From Melieria omissa (lineage: Eukaryota > Arthropoda > Insecta > Diptera > Ulidiidae): a stretch of DNA of 64,000 nt. This document shows, piece by piece, positions 10,039 to 19,060 of this stretch. Numbering within the stretch: the stretch's first letter is position 1; each line of letters starts with the position of its first letter. The notes beneath the pieces were generated by a model. It saw only the letters and a list, made by a program, of their open reading frames with translations. It was not told where the DNA came from and searched no databases. The translations under genes were made by a program, and so were the position numbers. The DNA lies in the NCBI GenBank assembly GCA_963971225.1, contig OZ020270.1, forward strand, positions 26,535,123 to 26,599,122, read 5' to 3'.

Positions 10039-11317
10039 TTAGTTTAACGACTCCTCGTCCTCAGCTCGGCGCTTGTTGGCTGGGCCTCGATCGTCAGTAT
10101 TCCTCGCTTCAGGCGATTGCGATCGAGAACGGGAACGCCTTTTGCGTTGGCGGCAGTCCCGTGCTATGTGACCCTGCTTGCTACATGTCCAGCAAACCAC
10201 TTTAGAAAAGACAACCCGTGGCCTGCCCGGTGTCTCAGAGCTTATGGCCTGGATCGAAATGTCGCTGTCCGGCTGGATTTGGCGTATCCTTGCCGGGGCA
10301 CACCGAGTGCCTCCAATCCATGTTGCTTCATATGTCATTGCGCTGGTCACCGTCTCTTTAAATGTCGGCTTGCCCATCATCAACGCACTGCGACGTGTCT
10401 CCGGATCATGAAGACCTTCAATGAACGACTCAATCTTCATCCTCTCAAGGTCATCAGCGCCGAATTTTGGGTAGCACATCTGTACGAGCCGCTCAATGTC
10501 TGCTGCATATGTCTGCAGCGCCTCGCTGGCTCTTTGCCTGCGGTTCTTCAGCTCACAATAGTACATCGTATGGTTGTGCTCGTTGCTGTACTTCACTGCC
10601 AACGCTCTCATGACGGCCTCGTAATCGCTTCTCGAACATTCCGGAACTGATTTCATTACCTCAGCCGCAGGACCTTTCAGCGCCAGTGCCAATCTCCGAC
10701 CCTTCCTGATATCGGTCCACTGATTCTCCAAAGCAGCTAAGTCGAATTGCAGTTTAAATGTATCGAACGGCGTAGCACGATCATAAGTAGGCACTTCTGT
10801 TCGGGTGGCGAAACTTTCCAGAACCGGCGGCAAACATTCTCGTGGCTGTACCTCTCTGAGCCGCTCCTCCAGACTGTCAACTTGTTTGTTCAAAGAATCA
10901 TCCAAGTCGTCAACTCGTCTGTTCAGAGAATCATCCAGGCCGTCGACTCGTTTATCTAAGTGTTCCACTTGCGCTCCCAGGTGCTCCAACTTCACATCAA
11001 GCTTGTTGGAGATTTCTTCCATCCTCAAACATGCCTCTCATTGCAACCATAAGCTGGCTCATGTCCATCGCTTGTGGTGGCGCAGCCGCTGCAGCTGTAC
11101 TTTGCATCGACGCCGCACCCGCAGGCGATTCCTCCACTTTGGCCGACGCCTCTAGCTCCTGCGTTCCAAACTCATGCGCAGCCCAATCGATGCCTCGTGA
11201 TTCACACGCCTCTCGCAAGCGCAGTTGCAACTCCACCTTTCCGCCAGCAGTCGGCAAATTCCAGGCAGCCAGATCCTTCTTCAGTTGGTCCACCTTCAGC
11301 AGCTCCAGTTTAACCAT
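10039..11317 (-). pseudogene. SAP-gypsy A gag with SAP domain and CCHC zinc knuckle
   Basis: Two frames overlap (11317-10997 and 11028-10039). The first starts MVKLELLKVDQLKKDLAAWN, a SAP-type helix-extended-helix motif with GGKVELQLRLREA. The second has a coiled coil with repeated DSLN..VD units, a retroviral-capsid-like segment and one CCHC knuckle (CWTCSKQGHIARDC) before an Arg/Ser-rich tail. Comparison with B (11741) shows the two frames belong to one protein. A has a short deletion and frameshift between them that removed part of the coiled coil. Confidence 0.8.
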
Positions 11318-11336
11318 GTCTGCGTGGTGACCATGT

Positions 11337-11674
11337 CACTGTGAAGTACGGCGAACTGGTATAATTCGCTTGATATAGTCCGATATGGCAAGGATGGTTC
11401 TCGAAGAAATAGGCTGTGCGAGAATGGTCGAGCATTTTCCAATTAGAAGTTGGAAGAAACTTCGGCGCGATAAGAAAACTGGTATAAAAGCAGCAGTGTG
11501 CAGCGCAGTGAGTCGAGTCTGTGTTGAGCAAGCGAAGTGGTAGCAAGTGTAGATACAAGTGAAGTGTAAATCTATAAATAAAATGATGGTTGATTTTTGC
11601 TGAGTAATTGAAGTTGTTTTATTTTCAACACAATCGAAACGAACCTTGGAAGACGAGTTTGGAATTTTCGTAAC
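11337..11674 (+). repeat. 5' LTR of SAP-gypsy element B, 5'-truncated
   Basis: The sequence matches B's 3' LTR from its CACTGTGAAGTACGG onward and ends GTAACA at 11674. The first 90 or so bases of LTR are missing, exactly where A's gag leader is joined. TATAAAAGC (about 11490) is a probable core promoter and AATAAA (about 11577) a probable polyadenylation signal. Confidence 0.85.
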
Positions 11675-11676
11675 AT

Positions 11677-11695
11677 TTGGTGTCAGAAGTTCGGA
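11677..11695 (+). other. Primer-binding site of SAP-gypsy B
   Basis: TGGTGTCAGAAGTTCGG begins two bases after the LTR end. The same sequence (TGGTGTCAGAAGTGGG) follows the 5' LTR of the element at 49504 on the minus strand. TGG starts the complement of a tRNA CCA end. I cannot assign the tRNA with certainty. Confidence 0.7.
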
Positions 11696-11740
11696 TTGTG
11701 TTACTGAAGATAAACAAAAAAAAATTATAAAAACACAGAC

Positions 11741-13174
11741 ATGGTTAAACTGGAGCTGCTGAAGGTGGACCAGCTGAAGAAGGAGCTGGCTGCCTGGAAT
11801 TTGCCGACTGCTGGCGGTAAAGTGGAGTTGCAGCTGCGCTTGCGAGAGGCGTGTGAGGCACGAGGCGTCGATTGGACTGCGCACGAGTTCGGAACGCAGG
11901 AGCTAGAGGCGTCGGCCAAAGTGGAGGAATCGCCTGCTGGTGCTGCGTCGATGCAAAGTACGGCTGCAGCGGCTACGCCACCACAAGCAATGGACATGAG
12001 CCAGCTTATGGTCGCAATGAAAGGCATGTTCGAGGCTTCCAACCGGAAAATGGAAACGGCGAATCGAGAAATGGCTAAAATGGAAGCGGTGACCCATGAA
12101 ATATCGGCGCAGGTGTCAGCGAAACTCAAAAGCGCGAATTGCGAGCTGTCCACCAAGCTGCAGGAAAATTCTGCGCGTTTGGAGCAGAAAGTGGAAGAAA
12201 TTTCAGACAGGATTAATGTGAAAGTTGAGCACCTGGAGACGCGAGTAGAACATTTAGACAAACGAGTTGACAGTCTGGAGGATTCGGTGAACAGAAAAAT
12301 CGACGAGCGGCTTAGAGGGGTACAGCTGCGAGCAAGGGTGCAGTTAGTTGAGGAAAGTTTTGCCATAGGAGTGCCTACTTATGATGGTACCACGTCGCTC
12401 GACACATTCAAACTATAATTCGATATGGCTGCTTTGGAGAGTCAGTGGGCCGATATTAGGAAAGGCCTCAGACTGATACTGGCTCTAAGAGGTCTTGCGG
12501 CTGAGGTAATAAAAACAGTTCCGGAAGGGTTGAGAGGTGATTACGAGACCGTCATGAGGGCATTGCTAGCCAGATACAGTGACGAGCACAACAAAATGCT
12601 GTATTACTGCGAGCTGAAGAACCGCAGGCAAAGAGCAGACGAGGCGCTGCAGACGTATGCAGCAGACATTGAGCGGCTCGTACAGTTGTGCTACCCGAAA
12701 TTCGGCGCTGATTATCTCGAGAGGATGAAGACTGAGGCGTTTATTGAAGGTCTTCATGACCCGGAGACACGACGCAGTGCATTGATGATGGGCAAGCCGA
12801 CATTCCGTGAGACGGTGACAAGCGCATTGACGTATGAGGCGGCCTGGAGGGGAAGTTTTCGACATTCATCTGCGGAGATGCATGGGGTCCAATCTGGACG
12901 TGTCACGCAAAGCCAGACAGTGAGCTCGGAGGCACCAGCGGGGCTGCGGGCAGTATCATCTCGAGTCAGTTGCTGGCGATGTGGCAAGCAAGGCCACATA
13001 TCACGAGACTGCCATCTGCGAGAAAAGCGTTCCGGACAAAAGACGTCGCCAAGAAGGGATGACGCTCTGCCACACCATTCGTGCGAGACCGAGCGCAGTC
13101 ATAATTCGCAGGCCGAAAACGAGGGACAAATTGTGGATGTTCGGTCGGTAAGAGTTCTGCAAGAGGAAGATTAG
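11741..13174 (+). pseudogene. SAP-gypsy B gag, one frameshift
   Basis: The first frame (11741-12418) has an N-terminal SAP motif, an acidic/Ala-rich linker and a long coiled coil (repeats such as EHLETRVEHLDKRVDSLEDSVN). The second (12425-13174) continues the capsid-like region and a CCHC knuckle (CWRCGKQGHISRDC). A TAA at 12416-12418 and a shift separate them. The gag tail fuses directly to integrase-linker sequence (GQIVDVRSVRVLQEE), which shows that protease, RT and RNase H were deleted from this copy. Confidence 0.85.
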
Positions 13175-13175
13175 C

Positions 13176-13860
13176 TTGCGGATCTCGCGAAGAACATCAA
13201 AGGCAAAGCGCAGAGATTACGGCCGGCCTGGCAAGAGATGGCTGATGAGAGCCCGATCACGAAGGGTTACTGGGCACAGTGGCAAAGTCTACGTCTGCAG
13301 GATGGCTGCCTATACCGCGAGTGGGATAGCAGGGATGGCAGGACCAGAAAATCCCTAGTAGTGGTCCCGAGAGGCCGAATCGACGATGTCATCGAGGAAA
13401 TCCATAACGACTCCAGTGGAGGGCACCTATCGGCATCGCAAAAACTGTCGCCAAGATAAGAAGGCGGTTCTATTGGGTAGGATGCCAGGAGTCTGTCGCT
13501 GAGTGGATCAGAGGCTGTAATCGGTGTTCGGCTGCGAAAGGGCCGAGGAGAAGATCGCGGAGCCGCACTCAACTAGTTGAAAGCAGGTTGACAGCGAGCT
13601 ATGGTCTACGGGCTAACCCAGAGGGGTTCCAAGAAGGCAATCTAGTAATGCTTTACAACCCGCAGCGGAGGAAAGGTTTGTCTTCAAAACATCAAACATC
13701 ATGGGAAGGACCGTACAAAGTCGTGACGAAGATTAATGGCGTGGTGTACAGAGTTCAACGCTGCAGCAACAGAAATGCGAGGTTGAAAGTTGTCCATTTG
13801 GAGCGCCTGGCGTCTTACTCCGGCGGAGCCTCGGTACTTGTTCGGGACGAACAAGTCTAA
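13176..13860 (+). pseudogene. SAP-gypsy B integrase remnants
   Basis: The first part is the integrase zinc (H2C2) domain: DGCLYREWDSRDG, HNDSSGGHL and RFYWVGCQ...CNRCSAAKG, with a one-base shift near 13456. The catalytic core is deleted. The frame 13588-13860 supplies the C-terminal domain (GNLVMLYNPQRRKG, WEGPYKVVTKINGVVYRVQ) and ends at the stop just before the polypurine tract and 3' LTR. Confidence 0.85.
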
Positions 13861-13871
13861 GTGATGGGCAG

Positions 13872-14276
13872 TGATACGATGAGTAATTCTGTGCCGCACT
13901 GTACAGGAATGCTTTTCTCCGCACGAATGTTTTCCAAGCATACTTTTAGGCATGCACTGTGAAGTACGGCGAACTGGTATAATTAGGCTGAACTGGTTAT
14001 AATTATTAATAGGCTGTGCGAGAATGGTCGAGCATTTTCCAATTAGAAGTTGCACAGAAACTTCGGCGCGATAAGAAAACTGGTATAAAAGCAGCAGTGT
14101 GCAGCGCAGTGAGTCGAGTCTGTGTTGAGCAAGCGAAGTGGTAGCAAGTGTAGATACAAGTGAAGTGTAAATCTGTTAATAAAGTGATGGTTGATTTTTG
14201 CTGAGTAATTGAAGTTGTTTTATTTTCAACACAATCGAAACCAACCTTGGAAGACGAGTTTGGAATTTTCGTAACA
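13872..14276 (+). repeat. 3' LTR of SAP-gypsy element B
   Basis: The 405-base LTR runs from TGATACGATGAG to GTAACA and follows a purine-rich AAGTGATGGGCAG. It is followed directly by the ATAT target duplication (14277-14280). It contains TATAAAAGC (about 14093) and matches the LTR at 6835-7260 in inverted orientation. Confidence 0.9.
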
Positions 14277-14280
14277 ATAT

Positions 14281-14595
14281 ATATCATCGGCCGATGCTTT
14301 TCTTTTATTTCAAACTTCAATTTCTTCATATTTTTCAAGTCGTTCATAGAGGCACATTCCCATATGTAGAGTTGCGCAGGCTCTTGATATATGTCCTTCC
14401 TGTTGTCGCGTGTTCTGGTACCATAATCTTCGTAAATATTCTAATTTTCTTCATTGTGCATAATATCTTCATGTATTGTAGAATTTTCTTTTGCTCTTAA
14501 TGTTGCTGCCTTGCTCCTTGTAATCGCTAAAATTTCTTTTTGTTTGCCGTCATTTACGTTATCTTCATGTGTTGTAATCATTAGGGCAGTTCACG
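14281..14595 (-). pseudogene. 412-like RNase H-integrase linker
   Basis: On the minus strand the sequence reads as a charged linker (THEDNVNDGKQKEILAITRS and further to an in-frame stop near 14440). It connects the 412-like RNase H to integrase, and matches the orientation and order of the flanking 412 pieces. The SAP-gypsy block follows at its low-coordinate end. Confidence 0.55.
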
Positions 14596-15094
14596 ATAAC
14601 GTGCAATCGGTGTGGCATCATGGCATTTGCAAAATGTGATGGCAAATATTTTCAACGCAACAACAAAATGTACACATTTGCCCATGCCGAGCAGCGGCAA
14701 ATTTCCCACACTCTATTGCATATTTTTCGGCATGGGCAAAACAGATTTGACAATCAATCAGCTGTTACAATTGTCGAGATGAAGCAGACGAAAAAGAAAA
14801 TAAAAAGAGAAAACCGAATAAAAAGTGGACGAAGAAGGAGATTCGTACAATGTTGAGTTATTTGCAAGAAGCGCTGGAGTTAGAGGTGTGAATTGTTTTC
14901 GGATTCCACAGCGGCAGCAACTTATGCATGCTCTTTATTCACGCTGGCTCCCACGGCACAAATATTCTATTCTTCTTCTTGATTTATTCTTCAAAAACAG
15001 CTGTGAATTTGTTCTGCAACCAAATTTGCCATGAAATTTTAAAAAGTGTGCTCAGTGTTGATGGCAAATTTTTGAAATGACATGCATTTGGTCA
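14596..15094. mobile_element. Unresolved insertion in the 412-like RNase H region
   Basis: Recognisable 412-like coding sequence stops at about 15095 (after the VVTD RNase H motif) and resumes near 14595. The 500 bases between have no coding similarity. The words TGATGGCAAAT(A/T)TTT occur near both ends in the same direction (about 14637 and 15058). I could not define inverted ends or a target duplication, so the class is unknown. Confidence 0.4.
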
Positions 15095-16514
15095 GTGACT
15101 ACGATGAACTTTCTCCCGTAGAGGTACGGTCTGAAGTAATTTATAATGGGATTTGCTTGCATAAGAAATGGGTAGGTCGTGTCCAATTTCTCCCAGAGAT
15201 AGTACTGCTCCTAGGGCGAAGTCTGAAGCGTCGGTTGTTAATATGAAGGTTTTGTTGAAATCTGGATATTGCAGTATTGGTGTGTTGGTTAACTTTTGTT
15301 TTAGTGTCTCGAAAGCTGTTTTACACTCGTCTGACCAAATGAAAGGTGTACCTTTCTTAAGGAGGGAGTTAAGACATTTTACTATTGATGCGAATTCAGG
15401 TATGAAACGTCTGTAGTAGTTGCAAAATGCTACAAATCGACGGACTTCATCAGCATTCGTTGGTGTTGGATATTTTAATACTGCTTCGCCTTTTGTTGGA
15501 TGTGTTCTGATGCCTTTGTCTGTGATTAAGTGGCCTAAGTAAATTACTTCTGGTTTTAGAAATTGGCATTTGCTTGCATTTAATTTCAAGTTGTATTGTT
15601 GTAGTCGGTCGAAGACTTTGATCAAATTTTCGTTGTGGTGTTTTAATGAACATCCGAATACAATTATGTTATGTCGTCTACATAGAGAAATGCTTCTGAG
15701 CTAAGTCCACTTAGTGCTAGGGTAAGCATGCGTTGGAAACTGTTTGAGGATATCTTGAGGCCAAAAGGTAGTCTTTTGAACTGGTAATGACCATCTTGTG
15801 TGGAAAATGCTGTGGGTGGTCTTGAGTTTAGTTCCAAAGGTATTTGATGGAAAGAGCTTGTCATGTCTAAAGTTGAGAAGTATTTTGCTCTGCCAAGTAT
15901 ATCGAGAACATCTTCTAGTCGTGTTAACGGGAATTTATCTTTTATTATCTTATCGTTCAGTTTTCTGTAATCTACGACTAATCGCCATTTTTTTGTATTG
16001 TCTTCGCTTTTCTTTGGTACTAGTAATAGAGGTGCGTTATATGGACTAGTTGATGGTTCTATAATATCACTGTCTATTAACTTTTATACTTGTTTCTTTA
16101 TTTTCTCTTGTTGGGTTTGTGGTAGTCTGTAGTTTTTTATATATACTGGTGTGCTCTCTTCTAAATTGAGTTGTTGTGTATAAAAGTTGTCCGTGGTGAT
16201 TTCTTCTCCTTCTAGATGGAATAGCGATTGGTATTTTCGGAAGATGTCTGTGAGGTCTGATTTTTTTTGTGCATCTAGGTTGTCTAGCTTGAGTGTTGAT
16301 ATAAGTTTTCTCAATCGTTCATTGTCTGAATTTTTGGTGCTGTAGTTTGTTGTAATTATTGTATAATTAGACAAGTTTTCTATTTTTGGTCGGATGTTTT
16401 TTACGGTTATTGTTTTATCCGTTGTGTTGATTATTTTTACGTGGCATTTGCCTTTTGCTGGTGCGATGGAACTTGCCAAAAATACTCCGTTTGCAAGTTC
16501 TTGGTTTAGTATTA
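15095..16514 (-). pseudogene. 412-like reverse transcriptase and RNase H
   Basis: Pieces in order: RT N-terminal region (16514-16084, ending VYIKNYRLPQTQQEKIKKQV), RT core with FSTQDGHYQFKRLPFGLKISSNSF and LYVDDI (15864-15664), then the RT thumb and RNase H (15625-15095: KCQFLKPEVIYLGH, VRRFVAFCNYYRRFI, FILTTDASDFALGAVL). A 5-base insertion after VDDI causes a frameshift. A deletion joins the RNase H segment SKSHYK to a later PYLYGRKF motif. Inactive. Confidence 0.85.
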
Positions 16515-17808
16515 ACACTTCGTTCAATAATGTGTGTAACTGACACATAGATGGCGGCACTAATACTAAATCAATATTTTTTTTCGAAATTGTGAACCTT
16601 TTTAGGCTTACTGTCAAAATTATATGTCAATCCGACCATTAGTTTACAAGTTACAGTGCTTTAAGTGACACTACTTTTGAGTTTTCAAAAAAAAATGAAT
16701 GCAAAGCAATTCCGTGTGCTGATTTATCATTGTTTTTTAATGAAAAAAAATACTGTTCAATGCCAGGAATGGCTTGAAAAACATTATTCGGACTCTGCTC
16801 CATCAAAAAGAACCATTTGTTATTGGTATGCCGAATTCAAACGTGGTCGTACAGACACCGATGACATTCCATCTACTGGACGGCCAAATGACGCTGTTAT
16901 TCCGGAAAACGTTGAAAAAACACTGAAAATCATTATGTCCGACCGTAAAGTGAAAGTGGGGGAGATTGCTGACATTCTAAAGATATCAGCAGGCAGTGTA
17001 CACACCATAATACACGAACATTTGGTTATGAAAAAGGTGTTTTCGAAATGGGTACCGCGTTTGCTCACACCGGAGCAAAAACAACAACGAATCGATGATT
17101 CAAAGAGCTGTTTGGGCATGTTTACGCACAACAAGTCGGAGTTTTTGCGTCGGTACATCACAATGGATGAAACATGGATCCACCATTTCACTCCAGAGTC
17201 AAATCGGCAGTCTGCTGAGTGGCATGCAACCGGTGAAAGCCGCCCAAAGCGTCCAAAGGCACAAACATCGGCTGGCAAGGTTATGGCGTCAGTATTTTGG
17301 GATGTGCACGGAATAATATTCATCGACTATCTTGAGAAAGGGAAAACAATCAATAGCGACTATTATATAGCGTTGTTGGAACATTTGAAAGAAGAAATCG
17401 CGATTAAGCGGCCCCATATGAAGAAGAAAAAAGTGTTGTTTCACCAAGACAATGCACCGTGTCACAAGTCGATGAAAACGATGGCTAAAATGCATGAATT
17501 GGGCTTCGAATTGCTTCCTCATCCCCCGTATTCTCCAGATCTGGCCCCCAGCGACTACTGGCTCTTCGCAGACCTCAAAAAGATGCTCCGTGGTAAGAGA
17601 TTTGGCTCAAATGATGAAGTAATCTCCGAAACTAACGCCTATTTTGAAGGCAAAGAAAAATCGTTCTACAAAGGCGGTATCGAAAGATTGGAAAAGCGTT
17701 GGAATGATTGTATCTCCCTAGAAGGGGACTATGTTGATGAATAAAAACGAATTGTGGCAAAAAAATGTGTTTCAATTAGTTAGTCACACACATTATTGAA
17801 CGAAGTGT
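16515..17808 (+). mobile_element. mariner element, complete
   Basis: The 1294-base element has inverted ends (left ACACTTCGTTCAATAATGTG; the right end is its complement) directly flanked by TA (16513-16514 and 17809-17810). Removing element plus one TA restores an open 412-like reading frame at the junction, which confirms the borders. Length, TA duplication and a single intronless transposase ORF are all standard for mariner. Confidence 0.95.
16695..17744 (+). CDS. mariner transposase
   Basis: The frame is open from an upstream Met at 16665. The Met at 16695 (MNAKQFRVLIYHCFLMKK) fits the usual mariner N-terminus and gives 349 residues, the normal family length. Two helix-turn-helix DNA-binding regions occupy the N-terminal third. 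The catalytic triad is DD34D: Asp in TMDETWIHH, Asp in FHQDNAPCH, and Asp in YSPDLAPSDYWLF with exactly 34 residues between the last two. No stop or frameshift was found, so it may encode an active enzyme that cuts and joins at TA sites. Confidence 0.93.
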   Translation: MNAKQFRVLIYHCFLMKKNTVQCQEWLEKHYSDSAPSKRTICYWYAEFKRGRTDTDDIPSTGRPNDAVIPENVEKTLKIIMSDRKVKVGEIADILKISAGSVHTIIHEHLVMKKVFSKWVPRLLTPEQKQQRIDDSKSCLGMFTHNKSEFLRRYITMDETWIHHFTPESNRQSAEWHATGESRPKRPKAQTSAGKVMASVFWDVHGIIFIDYLEKGKTINSDYYIALLEHLKEEIAIKRPHMKKKKVLFHQDNAPCHKSMKTMAKMHELGFELLPHPPYSPDLAPSDYWLFADLKKMLRGKRFGSNDEVISETNAYFEGKEKSFYKGGIERLEKRWNDCISLEGDYVDE

Positions 17809-18364
17809 TACACTTTCTTCTTGAATACTCATGTTTATTGGTAATATTACTTCACATCTTGGCGGTATTGTGTGTGAAGGTGTTTGGCGGTGGTTTGGTT
17901 TATGGGGAATATGTGTTCTTCTTCATTTACTATCATTGTTAATGTTAGGGTTTCGTAGTCTATTTTGCACATGTATTTGAGTAGAAAGTCTCTTTCTATG
18001 ATTCCATTTGTTACGATTGGGAAGTCTTCATTGACCATGTGGAAATTCAATTCTGTTTTGGTTTTTCGTAGTGGGAATGTTAATTTTAATGTTCCCAGTG
18101 AGTCTATTTTTTGTGTGGATATTCCGGTTAGCTTACATGTGTTTTCTGTGTTGATCTCAAGGCTGTCATCGTTGTTTGTTTTACACAGTGATATGTCTGC
18201 TCCGGTATCAAAGAGAAATGTCAATGGTTTACAAAATTGGTTGCATTTTAGTGTGATATAGTTTGTTAGATTTTCGGATATTAGATAAATTCGTTGTTTA
18301 TTTGTTCTTCTTCCCCGGGAGAAATGTAATTGTCTTCCTCCGGGTAGCCCGCGTTTCCCTGTAT
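17809..18364 (-). pseudogene. 412-like aspartic protease region
   Basis: The minus-strand frame has a retropepsin motif LTFLFDTGADISLCK, then a conserved hydrophobic block ending at IIERDFLLKYM. It stops at QDVK near 17847, then the pol frame restarts near 17830. The first 77 or so codons of the open frame to 18596 are not 412 sequence but the Pao LTR read in reverse. The Pao insertion at 18365 cuts the gag side. Confidence 0.8.
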
Positions 18365-18569
18365 GATCGTTACCACTCTGCAAATTCTGTTCAAGCACAG
18401 GTGCTTGGAAGCACTTGCCACATGTTAGTCTGTAAGCACCTTTTTTGTACTTTTGGCGGCGAATGGCGGTTTCCGTTGGTCGTGATTGACTTTGACTTTG
18501 TATTTTACCTCGGCCAACACGTGGCCGCATTTTCAAAAATAAAAATTGCAATCGTAAAGAATACAAACA
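18365..18569 (+). repeat. 5' LTR of Pao 1
   Basis: The 205-base LTR is nearly identical to 31433-31638. It starts TGATCG and ends AATACAAACA. A few substitutions separate the two LTRs, for example around 18366-18373 and 18506-18516. AATAAAAATTGC near the end may hold the polyadenylation signal. Confidence 0.9.
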
Positions 18570-18574
18570 TTTTT

Positions 18575-18592
18575 TGGTCCTTCGAGCCGGAT
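18575..18592 (+). other. Primer-binding site of Pao 1
   Basis: TGGTCCTTCGAGCCGGAT lies five bases after the LTR end. This sequence is typical of the primer-binding site of BEL/Pao elements. It supports the LTR border and the plus orientation. Confidence 0.8.
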
Positions 18593-18673
18593 TCATTCAC
18601 AAGGCGAGTAAAACATTAGGTTGAGGAAAAGTTAATCCAGGCACACCAGTGTGAGTCAATTGCAGCTGCGACG

Positions 18674-18862
18674 AGCGTCTCATCAGGCATCAAGGCCAGC
18701 GGAGTCTCGTACTGCAGCAGATCTTCAATTCAGCAGGCGTCGAGGCCAGCGGAGTCTCGCACTGCAGCAGAGCTTCAGTTCAGCAGGCGTTGAGGCCAGC
18801 GGAGTCTCGCACTGCAGCAGAGCTTCAGTTCAGCAGGCGTCGAGGCCAGCGGAGTCTCGTGT
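18674..18862 (+). repeat. 50-base tandem repeat in the Pao 1 leader
   Basis: About 3.7 copies of a 50-base unit (CAGCAGGCGTCGAGGCCAGC and onward, containing GGAGTCTCGCACTGCAGCAG) lie between the primer-binding site and gag. Copies differ by a few bases. A 79-codon frame spans it but looks like an artefact of the repeat. Confidence 0.85.
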
Positions 18863-18904
18863 CACAGCCAGTGTGACCGCAGCCTTGTGAAAAAGTGTAG
18901 CACC

Positions 18905-19060
18905 GAAGAGACCTAAAATGTATCAATATGTATCACCTTCCTTTTTTTTAAGTATCAAAGTATCAATATGGAATAAACCCAATAATTTTTATGAGAAAAC
19001 ACTTTCTAAAATTATTTAACATTTCTTTATAACAAAAAAGTGAACGTATCGAAGACATAT
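18905..19060. other. AT-rich Pao leader stretch, no gene seen
   Basis: Low-complexity AT-rich sequence with repeated ATGTATCA/AGTATCA words. No coding, repeat boundary or regulatory element could be assigned. The Pao leader probably continues here up to the MITE at 19061. Confidence 0.4.

Larger units (their letters stand above)
6835..14276. mobile_element. Head-to-head composite of two SAP-gag Ty3/gypsy elements
   Basis: Element A (minus strand, 6835 to about 11330) and element B (plus strand, 11337-14276) are joined 5' end to 5' end. The outer borders carry one 4-base duplication, ATAT (6831-6834 and 14277-14280). A has a 3' LTR but no 5' LTR: its gag leader runs straight into B's 5' LTR, which lacks its first 90 or so bases. 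Both encode the same SAP-domain gag family as the element at 49504. The whole block sits inside the 412-like element. Confidence 0.8.
4560..18364 (-). mobile_element. 412/mdg1-like Ty3/gypsy retrotransposon, heavily interrupted
   Basis: Minus-strand pieces in order are protease (18364-17809), pol start and RT (16514-15664), RNase H (15625-15095), an RNase H-integrase linker (14595-14281), integrase (6830-6499, 5957-5453), pol end (5261-5209) and 3' LTR (from 5034). RT and RNase H motifs (RRFVAFCNYYRRFI, QYPDF, TDAS) are typical of the mdg1/412 lineage. The 5' side (gag, 5' LTR) is absent because the Pao element begins at 18365. At least four later elements are nested in it. Internal deletions and shifts show an old, dead copy. 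Confidence 0.8.

Noticed and set aside
9480..10047. Plus-strand open frames over the SAP-gypsy protease and gag
   Set aside because: Opposite strand of clearly homologous protease and gag frames. Similar shadows appear at 51106-51742 and 52288-52839 over element C for the same reason.
17847..18596. The first 77 codons of the protease-containing open frame as a real N-terminus
   Set aside because: They translate the Pao LTR (18365-18569) backwards. The same residues appear at 31552-31752 over the other LTR, with no protease.
18651..18890. A small Ser/Ala/Arg-rich protein
   Set aside because: The frame is a translation of the 50-base tandem repeat in the Pao leader, with no start context and no counterpart at other loci.
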